From NCBI RefSeq assembly GCF_000430645.1, contig NZ_KE387185.1:841780-905779 (forward strand): 64,000 nt of DNA, in the 5' to 3' direction. Both the position numbers and the translations under genes were made by a program. The notes beneath the pieces are model-generated. The model was not told the DNA's origin. It did no database searches and was given only the letters and a program-made list of their open reading frames with translations. Numbering within the stretch: the first letter of the stretch is position 1; each line of letters starts with the position of its first letter. Of the stretch, positions 53,203-62,168 are shown one piece after another. Origin of the DNA: Aquimarina latercula DSM 2041 (GTDB lineage Bacteria > Bacteroidota > Bacteroidia > Flavobacteriales > Flavobacteriaceae).

Positions 53203-53934
53203 ATGAATCTTATTATTGATGTAGGTAATACTTCTATAAAAATAGGTGTTTTCGAAGAAGGTTTAATTGTTTATAAAGAAACATTAAAGTCGGATAGCTT
53301 TTTTATGGTAATTCAAAAAATCCATCAAGACTACCCTTTAATTAGTAACGCAATAATTTCTTCTGTTGCTACTATTAATAAAAAGGATATGCTGCTGATT
53401 AAAGATCTTTTTGATATAATGGTTTTGGATCATACTTTACAGATGCCTTTTAAAAATTTATATGCTACACCTACTACTCTTGGTGTTGATAGATTAGGTT
53501 TAGTTGCAGGTGCAGTTGGTCAATTTCCGAAAAAAAACGTTTTGATTATCGATGCAGGAACTTGTATAACCTATGATTTTAAAAATAAACATGAAGAATA
53601 TCTAGGAGGAGCAATTGCACCTGGATTAAGTTTAAGATATGCGAGTTTACATAATTACACATCAAAATTACCGTTATTAGAGCTAGAATCACCAAAAAAT
53701 TACATTGGGGATACAACAAATCAAGCAATACATTCCGGAATTGTGAATGGTGTTTCGTATGAAATTGAGGGTGCAATTGCAGAATATTGCAACACTTACC
53801 CCGATTTAACAGTTATTTTAACCGGAGGAGATGCACATTTTTTGTCTAAAAGATTAAAAAATAGCATATTTGCCACCTCTAATTTTTTATTGGAGGGACT
53901 AAATCACATTTTAGCTTTTAATAACAGTCAATGA
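53203..53934 (+). CDS. coaX: Type III pantothenate kinase
   Basis: 243 residues. CoaX motifs: N-terminal phosphate-binding LIIDVGNTSIKIG (Asp6), GVDRLGLVAGA (about 92-102), IDAGTCITYDF (about 113-123), GGAIAPGLSLR and LTGGDA near the end. It phosphorylates pantothenate in the first step of coenzyme A synthesis in the cytoplasm. The last four bases overlap the next gene (ATGA), opening a tightly packed operon of mainly envelope genes. Confidence 0.95.
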   Translation: MNLIIDVGNTSIKIGVFEEGLIVYKETLKSDSFFMVIQKIHQDYPLISNAIISSVATINKKDMLLIKDLFDIMVLDHTLQMPFKNLYATPTTLGVDRLGLVAGAVGQFPKKNVLIIDAGTCITYDFKNKHEEYLGGAIAPGLSLRYASLHNYTSKLPLLELESPKNYIGDTTNQAIHSGIVNGVSYEIEGAIAEYCNTYPDLTVILTGGDAHFLSKRLKNSIFATSNFLLEGLNHILAFNNSQ

Positions 53935-55178
53935 TAAAGAAGATTTTAGTAGTCATTCTGGTAATAGTTACCAGCGTATCTTATGCTCAGGAAGGAACTT
54001 CTTCTCCTTATTCTTTTTATGGAATAGGATTACAGAAGTTTAAGGGAACAGTAGAAAATAGATCGATGGGGGGATTGGGTATACTTACGGATAGTATTCA
54101 CTTAAATCTTCAGAATCCAGCATCGTATGGAGAATTGAAATTAACAACATATACATTAGGAGCCAATTATAATGGATTGAATCTTGATAATGCTGCGGGG
54201 GATGATTCGTATAAAGATAATGCATCTTTAGATTATCTCGCTATAGGTATTCCTGCAGGTAAATTTGGTTTTGGTTTTGGAGTACTTCCAATAAGTTCTG
54301 TTGGATATCAAACGAATTCATTTAATGCTGATGGCTCTGAGAATCAGTTCCTTGGAACAGGTGGTCTTAATAAGGTGTTTGTTGCAGCTGGATTTAAAGT
54401 TAACGAGAATTTAAGCGTTGGTTTAGATATTAATTATAACTTTGGGAACATTGAGAATAAAGCAGTTCTCAAGCGTTCAGAGTTAGAATTTGATACAAGA
54501 GAAATCAATAGTTCTGATTTGTCGGGAGTTAGTTTATCTTTTGGAATTGCCTATAAAAAGATGCTAACAGAGAAATTAGAGTTAACTACATCACTTGTAT
54601 CCACTCCTTCATTTAAATTGAAATCAGAGAACAGTCTAGAATTAGCAACTGTGCAGGTTTTAACTAATGGAGCAGAATTAGTTGTAGAGCGACAAGATAT
54701 TGCAGTAGAGGATAGAGATTTGGATCTTCCGGCAGAGGTAAAAGTCGGTGCAGGAATTGGAGAATCTAAAAAATGGTTCGTGGGGGCTGAGTATACATAT
54801 TTTGATGCGAGTAAATTCGATAATAGATCGTTTACATCAGATAATATTGTTTACGAGAATGCTTCAAAGGTGAAATTAGGAGGGTATTATATCCCTAAAT
54901 ATAATTCGCTAACAAGTTACCTTAATAGAATTGTTTATAGAGCAGGATTGAGATATGAGGAAACTGGTTTAAATATTAATGGACAAGCTATTAATGAGTT
55001 TGGCATATCTTTTGGAGTAGGGTTACCAGTTGGCAACTTATTCTCTAATGCTAATGTAGGTTTTGAGTTCGGAACAAGAGGAACTACCAACGCAGGATTA
55101 GTGAAAGAAGAATTTTTTAATTTATCATTAAGTTTATCCCTAAATGATAGATGGTTTAGAAAAGTGAAATTTAATTAA
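53931..55178 (+). CDS. Outer-membrane beta-barrel protein, FadL-like
   Basis: 415 residues with signal peptide ending SYAQ. The first mature residues (SPYSFYGIGLQKFKGTVENR, then MGGLGI and NPASYGELKLTTYTLGANY) are typical of flavobacterial outer-membrane transport-like proteins near the FadL/TodX group. The body is amphipathic strands ending with a barrel-type C-terminus (RWFRKVKFN). It overlaps coaX by 4 bp and is 16 bp before the TPR gene. Specific substrate unknown. Confidence 0.75.
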   Translation: MIKKILVVILVIVTSVSYAQEGTSSPYSFYGIGLQKFKGTVENRSMGGLGILTDSIHLNLQNPASYGELKLTTYTLGANYNGLNLDNAAGDDSYKDNASLDYLAIGIPAGKFGFGFGVLPISSVGYQTNSFNADGSENQFLGTGGLNKVFVAAGFKVNENLSVGLDINYNFGNIENKAVLKRSELEFDTREINSSDLSGVSLSFGIAYKKMLTEKLELTTSLVSTPSFKLKSENSLELATVQVLTNGAELVVERQDIAVEDRDLDLPAEVKVGAGIGESKKWFVGAEYTYFDASKFDNRSFTSDNIVYENASKVKLGGYYIPKYNSLTSYLNRIVYRAGLRYEETGLNINGQAINEFGISFGVGLPVGNLFSNANVGFEFGTRGTTNAGLVKEEFFNLSLSLSLNDRWFRKVKFN

Positions 55179-55194
55179 CTACAATTATACAGCT

Positions 55195-56568
55195 ATGAAT
55201 ACTAAAGTGTTATATACGATAGCAGCAGGATTAGTTTTAAGCGCTACAGGAGTTAGTGCTCAAGCTACTGACTGTGCGACTACGGCTTCTATTGCCTATG
55301 AGCACGCTAAAGTAAAAAATTATGAGGCCGCAGAAGCGCCTTTGTGGAAAGTAAGAAAAGAATGCCCTTCATATAGTGTTGCGACATACCAGTTTGGTCA
55401 GAAATTAATAGAGTCTAAATTAAAAAAGGCAGCTACTGATGGAGAAAAAACTCAATATGCGAACGAACTTATTGCCTTGTTAAAAGAAAGATATCAGTAT
55501 TTCCCTGCTAAAACTCAAATAGGTGACATGCATTCTGATATAGGTCAGCTTATGTATGCTAACAAAATAGGGACAACAGATTCTCAATTTGCAGAGTTCC
55601 ATAAAGCATATACTGAGGATAAAGCTAATTTTAAAGGAGCGAAAAAGTTATATACTTATTTTTACCTACTAGTAGAGTTACAAGATGCAGGTAAGAAGGA
55701 TCTTCAAGATGTATTTGATTTGTATGATGATATTACGGAGAAGATTGAAGAAGAAGAAAGTAAAAAAGCAAAAACAATCAGTACGCTTACAGAAAAAGAA
55801 GAGTCTGGAGCAACATTGAGTTCTAAAGAGAAGAGAAGTCTAAAAAATGCTGGAATTAACCTAAGAGCCTACAGTAAAGTAAAAGCTGGGATTAATCAAA
55901 AAATTGGAGCAAGAGCAGATTGTGAAAACTTGATACCTCTTTACTCTGGTCAATTCGAAAGTAAAAAGACTGATGTTAATTGGTTAAAGGGAGCTGCTGG
56001 TAGAATGTCTGCAAAAGAATGTACCGATGATCCATTATTTTTCAAAATGGTAGAAGCTCTTCATAAAGCAGATCCATCAGCGAAATCAGCAAAGTATTTA
56101 GGTATATTAGCGCTTAAGGATAAGAAAACATCTAAAGCACTAGAATATTTTAATCAGTCCGCACAATTAGAGACTAAAGCTAGTGATAAAGCAAATGTGT
56201 ACTATCGAATTGCAGAGGTATATAGAAAAAGAGGAAGTTATGCTAAAGCAAGATCGAACTATAAAAAAGTATTAGCAAATAAGCCTTCTTTTGGTCAAGC
56301 ATACCTTAAAATTGCAGCAATGGTTGCTAAAAGTGCTAATAATTGTGGTGATGATGTATTTAGTAAAAGAGCAGTGTATTGGTTAGCTGAAAGATATGCC
56401 AGAAAAGCTGGTAAGGTAGATCCTAGTTTAAAGAAAACGGCAGCAGGAACAGCAGCAAACTATAAAGCAAAAGCACCTTCTAAAACAGATATCTTTAATA
56501 ATCCTGAAATTAAATCAGTAAAAATAGGATGTTGGATTGGTGAAACGGTTAAAGTGCCGAAGCTATAA
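55195..56568 (+). CDS. Secreted TPR-repeat protein
   Basis: 457 residues with signal peptide (ending GVSAQ). Helical repeat protein with recognisable TPR units, e.g. AKYLGILALKDKKTSKALEY and YYRIAEVYRKRGSYAKARSNY (about 300-365), plus a highly charged Lys/Glu central segment. Probably periplasmic and involved in envelope assembly, given lptC (1-bp overlap) downstream and the outer-membrane protein upstream. No enzyme motif. Confidence 0.8.
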   Translation: MNTKVLYTIAAGLVLSATGVSAQATDCATTASIAYEHAKVKNYEAAEAPLWKVRKECPSYSVATYQFGQKLIESKLKKAATDGEKTQYANELIALLKERYQYFPAKTQIGDMHSDIGQLMYANKIGTTDSQFAEFHKAYTEDKANFKGAKKLYTYFYLLVELQDAGKKDLQDVFDLYDDITEKIEEEESKKAKTISTLTEKEESGATLSSKEKRSLKNAGINLRAYSKVKAGINQKIGARADCENLIPLYSGQFESKKTDVNWLKGAAGRMSAKECTDDPLFFKMVEALHKADPSAKSAKYLGILALKDKKTSKALEYFNQSAQLETKASDKANVYYRIAEVYRKRGSYAKARSNYKKVLANKPSFGQAYLKIAAMVAKSANNCGDDVFSKRAVYWLAERYARKAGKVDPSLKKTAAGTAANYKAKAPSKTDIFNNPEIKSVKIGCWIGETVKVPKL

Positions 56569-57125
56569 TGCAAAAAAGGAATTCATATATATTATTAAAC
56601 TTTGTCACAGCATTTGCTGTGACATTGTTTTTTTCGTGTCAATCAAACACGTCCAAAACTAATAACTATCGTATTACTGAGGATGCTCCTATTTCAGAAG
56701 CTTTTGAGGTGAATTTAAAGTATACCGATTCAGGGAGACTTACTGCGATTCTTAGAACACCTAAAATAAAAGACTATACCAATAGAAATTTTGGGTTTCA
56801 GGAGTTTCCAGAAGGTATTGTTTTGGATATGATTGATCAAGATGGAAAAGTAAGTGTTGTAAAATCAGATTATGCAATATTCTATAAAGAAACAGGGCTT
56901 ATTGATATGAGAGGAAATGTAGATATTAAGACTGCAGATAGTACTCATCTTATGGCACGTCAGTTATATTGGGATCAAAGTATTAACTGGGTGTTTACTG
57001 ATCAACCTTATAAAAGCATTCTTCCGGATGGTACTGTTAACGAAGCAGATGGTTTTGATGCTAATCAGGATTTTACTATCTTGAATTCTCGCATCAATGA
57101 AGGAATAATGTTCATCGAAGAATAA
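56568..57125 (+). CDS. lptC: LPS export protein LptC
   Basis: 185 residues. The N-terminal hydrophobic segment ends in Cys (FFSCQSN), which may make it a lipoprotein rather than a plain membrane-anchored form. The LptC/OstA-like beta-jellyroll follows: GRLTAILRTPKIKDYTN, DQDGKVSVVKSDYAIFYKET, IDMRGNVDIKTADSTHLMAR and LYWDQSINWVFTD. It carries LPS from the LptBFG transporter to LptA. It overlaps the TPR gene by one base (TAATG). Confidence 0.88.
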   Translation: MQKRNSYILLNFVTAFAVTLFFSCQSNTSKTNNYRITEDAPISEAFEVNLKYTDSGRLTAILRTPKIKDYTNRNFGFQEFPEGIVLDMIDQDGKVSVVKSDYAIFYKETGLIDMRGNVDIKTADSTHLMARQLYWDQSINWVFTDQPYKSILPDGTVNEADGFDANQDFTILNSRINEGIMFIEE

Positions 57126-57132
57126 ACTTATA

Positions 57133-57333
57133 ATGATGAAAATTTTTAGATTTTTTGAAATTGCTTATTTAGCTATTATGTGTTTTTTCCTGTATCAAGC
57201 GTATGAAGAATGGGGAAAAGAAGATAGTCGTAGTATTTTGTATCTATGTTTTGCTGGTGTGGCAGTTTTTATGTTTTTCTTCAAAAGAAACTTCAGAAAA
57301 AGATTTGATGCCAATAACAAGGACAATAATTAA
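57133..57333 (+). CDS. Small two-helix membrane protein
   Basis: 66 residues, start ATG 57133 or 57136. Two hydrophobic segments (EIAYLAIMCFFLYQAY and SILYLCFAGVAVFMFFF) with a short loop, then a basic tail (KRNFRKRFD) that points to the cytoplasm. It sits between lptC (7-bp gap) and the CNNM/CBS gene (1-bp overlap), an order that recurs in Flavobacteriaceae. Function unknown. Confidence 0.75.
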   Translation: MMKIFRFFEIAYLAIMCFFLYQAYEEWGKEDSRSILYLCFAGVAVFMFFFKRNFRKRFDANNKDNN

Positions 57334-58601
57334 TGGAGCTACAAATTATAGTAATTGTACTTTCTGTTATTCTCTCCGCTTTTTTTTCTGGGATGGAGAT
57401 AGCCTATGTTTCGTCCAATAAAATTCATATTGAAATAGAAAAAAAACAAGATGGTTTTCTTGCTAATATTTTATCCCGGTTAACCAAAAGGCCGTCTAAG
57501 TTTATTGCCACAATGTTAGTAGGTAATAATATAGCCTTAGTGGTATATGGGTTTTACATGGGAGAATTACTCATGGGTTTTATTCAAGGGTATTATCCAG
57601 ATATGGCACCAAGTTTTAATTTGTTGCTACAGACTATAATTTCTACACTAGTTATTTTGCTTACTGCAGAGTTTTTGCCCAAAGTTTTTTTTCAGATTTA
57701 TGCCAATACGTTGCTGAAAGTATTTGCGTTACCAGCTTATTTTTTTTATCTATTATTTTGGTTTATATCATCCTTTGTTATTTGGATATCGGATTTTGTC
57801 CTTAAGAAATTTCTTAAAACAGATGGGGATGAGGTGCAATTAGCTTTTACAAAAACTGAATTAGGAGATTACATTAATGAACAAATGGAAACTGTCGAAG
57901 CACATGATGAAATTGATAGCGAAATTCAGATTTTTCAAAATGCACTTGATTTTTCGGACGTAAAATCTAGAGAGGTTATGATTCCGAGGACAGAAATCAT
58001 TGCTATAGAAAAATCTCAATCCTTGGAAGAGGTTAGTCAACTTTTTATTGACACTGGTTTATCCAAAGTTTTGGTGTTTAATGCTACTATTGATGATATT
58101 ATTGGTTATGTACATTCTTTTGAATTGTTTAAAAAGCCGAAGTCTATAAGATCTATTTTGTTGCCAGTAGTTTTTGTTCCAGAAACCATGTATGTTAAAG
58201 ATGTGCTTAATCTTTTGACTAAAAAACACAAAAGTATTGCTGTTGTGATTGACGAATATGGTGGAACAAGTGGTATTATTACGGTTGAAGATATTGTAGA
58301 GGAACTTTTTGGAGAGATAGAGGATGAGCATGATTCTGTAGATCTTATAGAGGAGAAACTAGATGAAAATCATTATCGTTTTTCTGCTAGAATGGAAGTA
58401 GATTATATCAATGAAACCTACAAGCTAAACCTTCCAGAAAGTGAGTATTACGAAACACTTGGTGGAATGATAGTTAATCATACAGAAGAAATTCCAGAAC
58501 GAGGAGATATTGTGAATATTGACTCAGTAATCATCAATATTATTGAAACTTCCAATACTAAAATTGAGATTGTAGAATTAAAAGCCTTGTTAGAGGATTA
58601 A
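57333..58601 (+). CDS. Hemolysin-family CNNM/CBS/CorC-type membrane protein
   Basis: 422 residues. Residues 1-160 are a CNNM (DUF21) transmembrane domain (VILSAFFSGMEIAYVSSNK, with ATMLVGNNIALVVYG). A tandem CBS pair follows (about 205-335, with SREVMIPRTEIIAIEK, DEYGGTSGIITVEDIVEELF), and the C-terminus is a CorC/HlyC-type domain (YRFSARMEVDYINETYKLNL). Family members are linked to magnesium or other cation efflux despite the hemolysin name. It overlaps the small membrane protein gene by one base. It ends before a 289-bp spacer, so it probably closes the coaX operon. Confidence 0.9.
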   Translation: MELQIIVIVLSVILSAFFSGMEIAYVSSNKIHIEIEKKQDGFLANILSRLTKRPSKFIATMLVGNNIALVVYGFYMGELLMGFIQGYYPDMAPSFNLLLQTIISTLVILLTAEFLPKVFFQIYANTLLKVFALPAYFFYLLFWFISSFVIWISDFVLKKFLKTDGDEVQLAFTKTELGDYINEQMETVEAHDEIDSEIQIFQNALDFSDVKSREVMIPRTEIIAIEKSQSLEEVSQLFIDTGLSKVLVFNATIDDIIGYVHSFELFKKPKSIRSILLPVVFVPETMYVKDVLNLLTKKHKSIAVVIDEYGGTSGIITVEDIVEELFGEIEDEHDSVDLIEEKLDENHYRFSARMEVDYINETYKLNLPESEYYETLGGMIVNHTEEIPERGDIVNIDSVIINIIETSNTKIEIVELKALLED

Positions 58602-58829
58602 TGATTCGTAAACAGACGTATATTTGATATCTGTCTTCTTATTATTCTTAATCAATTAGTTTTTTTTCGAAAAGCACTTATCATTATGTTGATAACAAGA
58701 AATGCGTGTAGTGTTCTTTTAATCAAATAGATAAGTTTTGTTTTAAGGAGAAATTATTCACTAAAATTAATTGAAAGATCTATTCAAAAATAAAAAGCAA
58801 AAAAACTTGTAAAGACTTTCTGTCTTTAA

Positions 58830-58860
58830 TTGGTAATATTCTAATAAAATGGTATTTTCG
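58830..58860 (+). promoter_or_regulatory. Probable promoter of the PpiD-type foldase gene
   Basis: TTG (58830-58832), 20-bp spacer, then TATTTTCG (58853-58860), one mismatch from the -7 consensus TAnnTTTG, 30 bp before the start codon. The surrounding 289-bp spacer shows no gene. Confidence 0.45.
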
Positions 58861-58890
58861 CCCACTATATTTCAATAAATTAAACTTAAA

Positions 58891-60966
58891 ATGGCAGTTT
58901 TAAATAAAATCAGACAACGTTCCGTTTTCTTAATTGTGATTATCGCTTTAGCGCTTTTCTCATTCGTCTTAGCAGATTTGATTAGAAATGGTGGAGCTAT
59001 TTCTCAAAAAGCAGCAAATATTATTGCTACAATAAATGGGAAAGAAATTGATCGAACTGATTTTGCAAGAAAAGTCGAGACAGCATCTAGAAATTTTGGA
59101 GGTAATGGATCAAATTTACAGACTGTAAATTATGTTTGGAATCAAGAAGTTAGACAGATCGTTTTTGATGGACAATTTGAAGAATTAGGAATTAGAGCTG
59201 GAGCAGATCAGGTAAATCAATTGTTAGAAGAAGGATTGGCAAATAACCCAACTTTTCAAAACGAAGCTGGAGTATTTGATAAGGCAAAGATGCAAGAATA
59301 CGTTGCTAGTATTAAAGGAAATCCTGTAGCTTATCAACAATGGACAGACTATAAAATATCTTTGGGTAAAGGAGCTTTAGAAGAAACGTATCTAAATATG
59401 ATTAAAGCTGGAGTTGGAGTAACTCTTAAAGAGGGAGAGCTAGCTTATAAGATGGAAAATGACGTTGTAGATATAAAATATGTTCAGCTTCCATTTTCTG
59501 GAATACAAGACACTGAAGTGAATGTATCTGATGCAGAGATTAAGGCCTATGTAGACAAGCATCCTGACTTATATCAGGCGGACGCTTCTAGAAATATGAG
59601 ATATGTATTCTTTAAAGAAGAGCCAAGTCAGCAAGATGAAGATCAATTGATAGCAGAGGTAACTAAAGTCATAGAAGGTCTAAAAACTGCAGAAAATATT
59701 GAAGAATTTATTAACCTAGATAGTGGATCTGCTTTAAAGTATGAAGACCGTTTTGTTTTTAAGAAAGATTTACCAACTACTGTTAGTGATACTTTATATA
59801 ATGTTCCGGTTGGAGAGGTTTATGGACCTTATAAGGATGGAAAATACATTAAAATCTCTAAAGTTGTTGCTCAAAAACAGTTACATGACTCGTTAAAAGC
59901 CAGCCATATTTTAGTGTCTTGGAAAGGTTTAGGTACAGCTGGTGATACTGAAAGGACTAAGGAAGAAGCAAAAACACTTGCAGATAGTTTGTTAAGTATT
60001 GTTAAGACTGATAAAACTAAGTTTGTGACATTAGCAAAAGATTTTTCTGCAGATACTTCTAATAAGGATAAAGGTGGAGATTTAGGTTATTTCCCTCCAG
60101 GAAGAATGGTACCGGCATTCAATGATTACATTGTAGATAACAATGTTGGAGATATGGGAGTAGTAGAAACTGCTTTTGGATATCATATCATTACTATTGA
60201 GGATAAGAAGAATGAACAAAAAGCTGTTAAGGTTGGGACTATCGCTAGAGAAATTGAAGCTAGTGAAAAAACTATTAACGATATTTTTACGGAAACTACT
60301 AAATTTCAAATTGCTACAAAAGATGCAGATTTTGCTGAGAAAGCAAAAGAGAGTGAATATAATGTTCTTCCAGTAAATAAAATAAGTGAGTTAGCAGAAA
60401 ATATTCCAGGAATTGGTGCACAACGATCAATTGTTCAATGGGCATTTAAGGAAGAAACTAAGGTAGGAGATGTAAAACGTTTTGATGTTACTGGCGGATA
60501 TGCTGTTGTACAGCTTACGGCAAAAGCATCTAAAGGAATTCAAAAAGTAGAAGACGCAAGTACTTCTGTAAAACCTATCCTTATTAAGGAGAAAAAAGCT
60601 GAAATGCTTAAAAAGAAAATTTCAGGAAGTACATTAGAAGATATTGCTAAAAATCAATCTCAAACAGTTAAGACTGCATCTGCATTAAATATGAAAACAC
60701 CTACGATAAGTGGAGCGGGAACAGAGCCTAAAGTTGTTGGTGCTGCATTTGCTTTAGAGAGTGGTCAAGTTTCTGAACCAATTGTTGGGAATAATGGAGT
60801 TTATGTGGTTTCTGTAACAAAGAAAACTCCTGCTAGCGGATTAGATACCTATATGAGTTATGCTGCGCAAGAATCTAAGACACAAGCTAACGCAGTTAAT
60901 TCTAGAGTGTTTAATGCTTTAAAAGAAGCAGCTGATATAGAAGATAAAAGAGCTAACTTCTATTAA
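58891..60966 (+). CDS. ppiD: PpiD-type membrane-anchored peptidyl-prolyl isomerase
   Basis: 691 residues. An N-terminal signal-anchor (FLIVIIALALFSFVLADLI) is followed by a SurA/PpiD-like chaperone region (INGKEIDRTDFARKVE) and a parvulin rotamase domain at about 338-437 (ASHILVSWKG, GGDLGYFPPGRMVPAFNDY, GYHIITIED). A second, less conserved parvulin-like segment (VGAAFALESGQVSEPIVGNN) lies near the C-terminus. It helps fold proteins leaving the Sec channel on the periplasmic face. Normal length. It has its own promoter and a bidirectional terminator after it. Confidence 0.9.
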   Translation: MAVLNKIRQRSVFLIVIIALALFSFVLADLIRNGGAISQKAANIIATINGKEIDRTDFARKVETASRNFGGNGSNLQTVNYVWNQEVRQIVFDGQFEELGIRAGADQVNQLLEEGLANNPTFQNEAGVFDKAKMQEYVASIKGNPVAYQQWTDYKISLGKGALEETYLNMIKAGVGVTLKEGELAYKMENDVVDIKYVQLPFSGIQDTEVNVSDAEIKAYVDKHPDLYQADASRNMRYVFFKEEPSQQDEDQLIAEVTKVIEGLKTAENIEEFINLDSGSALKYEDRFVFKKDLPTTVSDTLYNVPVGEVYGPYKDGKYIKISKVVAQKQLHDSLKASHILVSWKGLGTAGDTERTKEEAKTLADSLLSIVKTDKTKFVTLAKDFSADTSNKDKGGDLGYFPPGRMVPAFNDYIVDNNVGDMGVVETAFGYHIITIEDKKNEQKAVKVGTIAREIEASEKTINDIFTETTKFQIATKDADFAEKAKESEYNVLPVNKISELAENIPGIGAQRSIVQWAFKEETKVGDVKRFDVTGGYAVVQLTAKASKGIQKVEDASTSVKPILIKEKKAEMLKKKISGSTLEDIAKNQSQTVKTASALNMKTPTISGAGTEPKVVGAAFALESGQVSEPIVGNNGVYVVSVTKKTPASGLDTYMSYAAQESKTQANAVNSRVFNALKEAADIEDKRANFY

Positions 60967-60998
60967 TAAAAGATTTAGTAAGAAGATATTTTAAATAA

Positions 60999-61031
60999 AA
61001 AAATCCTGAAGAAATAATCTTCAGGATTTTT
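60999..61031. terminator. Bidirectional terminator between ppiD and galE
   Basis: Perfect 14-bp stem AAAAATCCTGAAGA with its complement around loop AATAA. T runs on both strands make it work for the plus-strand ppiD and the minus-strand galE. Confidence 0.92.
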
Positions 61032-61058
61032 TGTTTAGTATGATTAAATTTTAAGGTA

Positions 61059-62075
61059 TTATTTTCGCACTTTTTGTTCCCATTTCCAGGCAGAAGATAA
61101 TGCTTCATCTAGACTGCTCTTAGCGTTCCAGCCCAATTCGTTATTTGCTTTGTCTGTATTTGCATAAGCAGCAGTAATGTCACCTTCTCTTCGGTCTACA
61201 ATTTTGTAGTTTAATTTCTTATCAGATACTTTCTCAAATGACTGTATAACCTCTAGCACAGAACTACCAGTTCCTGTTCCTACATTAAATACCTCATAAT
61301 TAGAAGTGTTATTATTTTTTATTAGACGTTCTAAAGCTACTACATGTGCTTTTGCAAGATCTACTACATGTATATAATCTCTTATGCAAGTTCCGTCTTC
61401 CGTAGGATAATCATCACCAAAAACCGAAAGTTGTTCTCTAAGTCCAATTCCTGTTTGAGTAATAAACGGAACTAAGTTTTGCGGAACCCCAATTGGTAAT
61501 TCTCCAATCTCTGCAGAAGGATGGGCTCCAATAGGATTAAAATAACGCAATGCGATCGCGTTTAAGTTTGGTTTTACTTTACAAGTATCTTTTATAATTT
61601 CCTCACCTATTTGTTTTGTATTTCCATATGGAGATTCTGCGGTTTTAACAGGAGCATTTTCGGTAATAGGTAGCTCATCTGCTTGTCCATACACAGTGCA
61701 AGAAGAACTGAATATAAAACTAGTTCGGTCTTTTTTTTGTAATTCTTTAAGAATATAAACTAGAACACTTATGTTGTTTTCATAGTATAATAAGGGGTTT
61801 TCTACACTTTCTCCTACAGCTTTCGAAGCAGCAAAATGAATAATTCCTTCAATATCAGCGTGGCGATTAAAAAAATCTTCAACTTTATCCTTTTCTCTAA
61901 GATCGAAATTTTCAAAAATAACTTCTTTCCCTGTAATAGTTTTAATGCCCTTTAAAACTTCTGCAGTAGAGTTTGAGCAATTATCGATAATGACTACATT
62001 ATATCCTTCATTTTGTAATTCTACAACGGTATGCGATCCGATAAACCCCAATCCACCGGTAACTAGTATTTTCAT
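61059..62075 (-). CDS. galE: UDP-glucose 4-epimerase
   Basis: 338 residues. NAD-binding Rossmann motif TGGLGFIGSH (6-15), the IIHFAASKAVGESV segment, catalytic SSSCTVYG serine region and YxxxK (Tyr150, Lys154 in SPYGNTKQIGEE), then the C-terminal NVGTGTGSSVLEV and AYANTDKANNELGW segments of GalE. It interconverts UDP-glucose and UDP-galactose in the cytoplasm. Same strand as the upstream sodium/solute symporter, with a 93-bp gap that may hold its own promoter. Confidence 0.95.
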   Translation of the reverse strand: MKILVTGGLGFIGSHTVVELQNEGYNVVIIDNCSNSTAEVLKGIKTITGKEVIFENFDLREKDKVEDFFNRHADIEGIIHFAASKAVGESVENPLLYYENNISVLVYILKELQKKDRTSFIFSSSCTVYGQADELPITENAPVKTAESPYGNTKQIGEEIIKDTCKVKPNLNAIALRYFNPIGAHPSAEIGELPIGVPQNLVPFITQTGIGLREQLSVFGDDYPTEDGTCIRDYIHVVDLAKAHVVALERLIKNNNTSNYEVFNVGTGTGSSVLEVIQSFEKVSDKKLNYKIVDRREGDITAAYANTDKANNELGWNAKSSLDEALSSAWKWEQKVRK

Positions 62076-62168
62076 TTTTTTGTTTTCAAGAGTTTTTACT
62101 AAAGTATATTGTAAAGTTACTACAATATGATATATAACTAAAAATAGATTAGGAATAAGTTTTAGTAA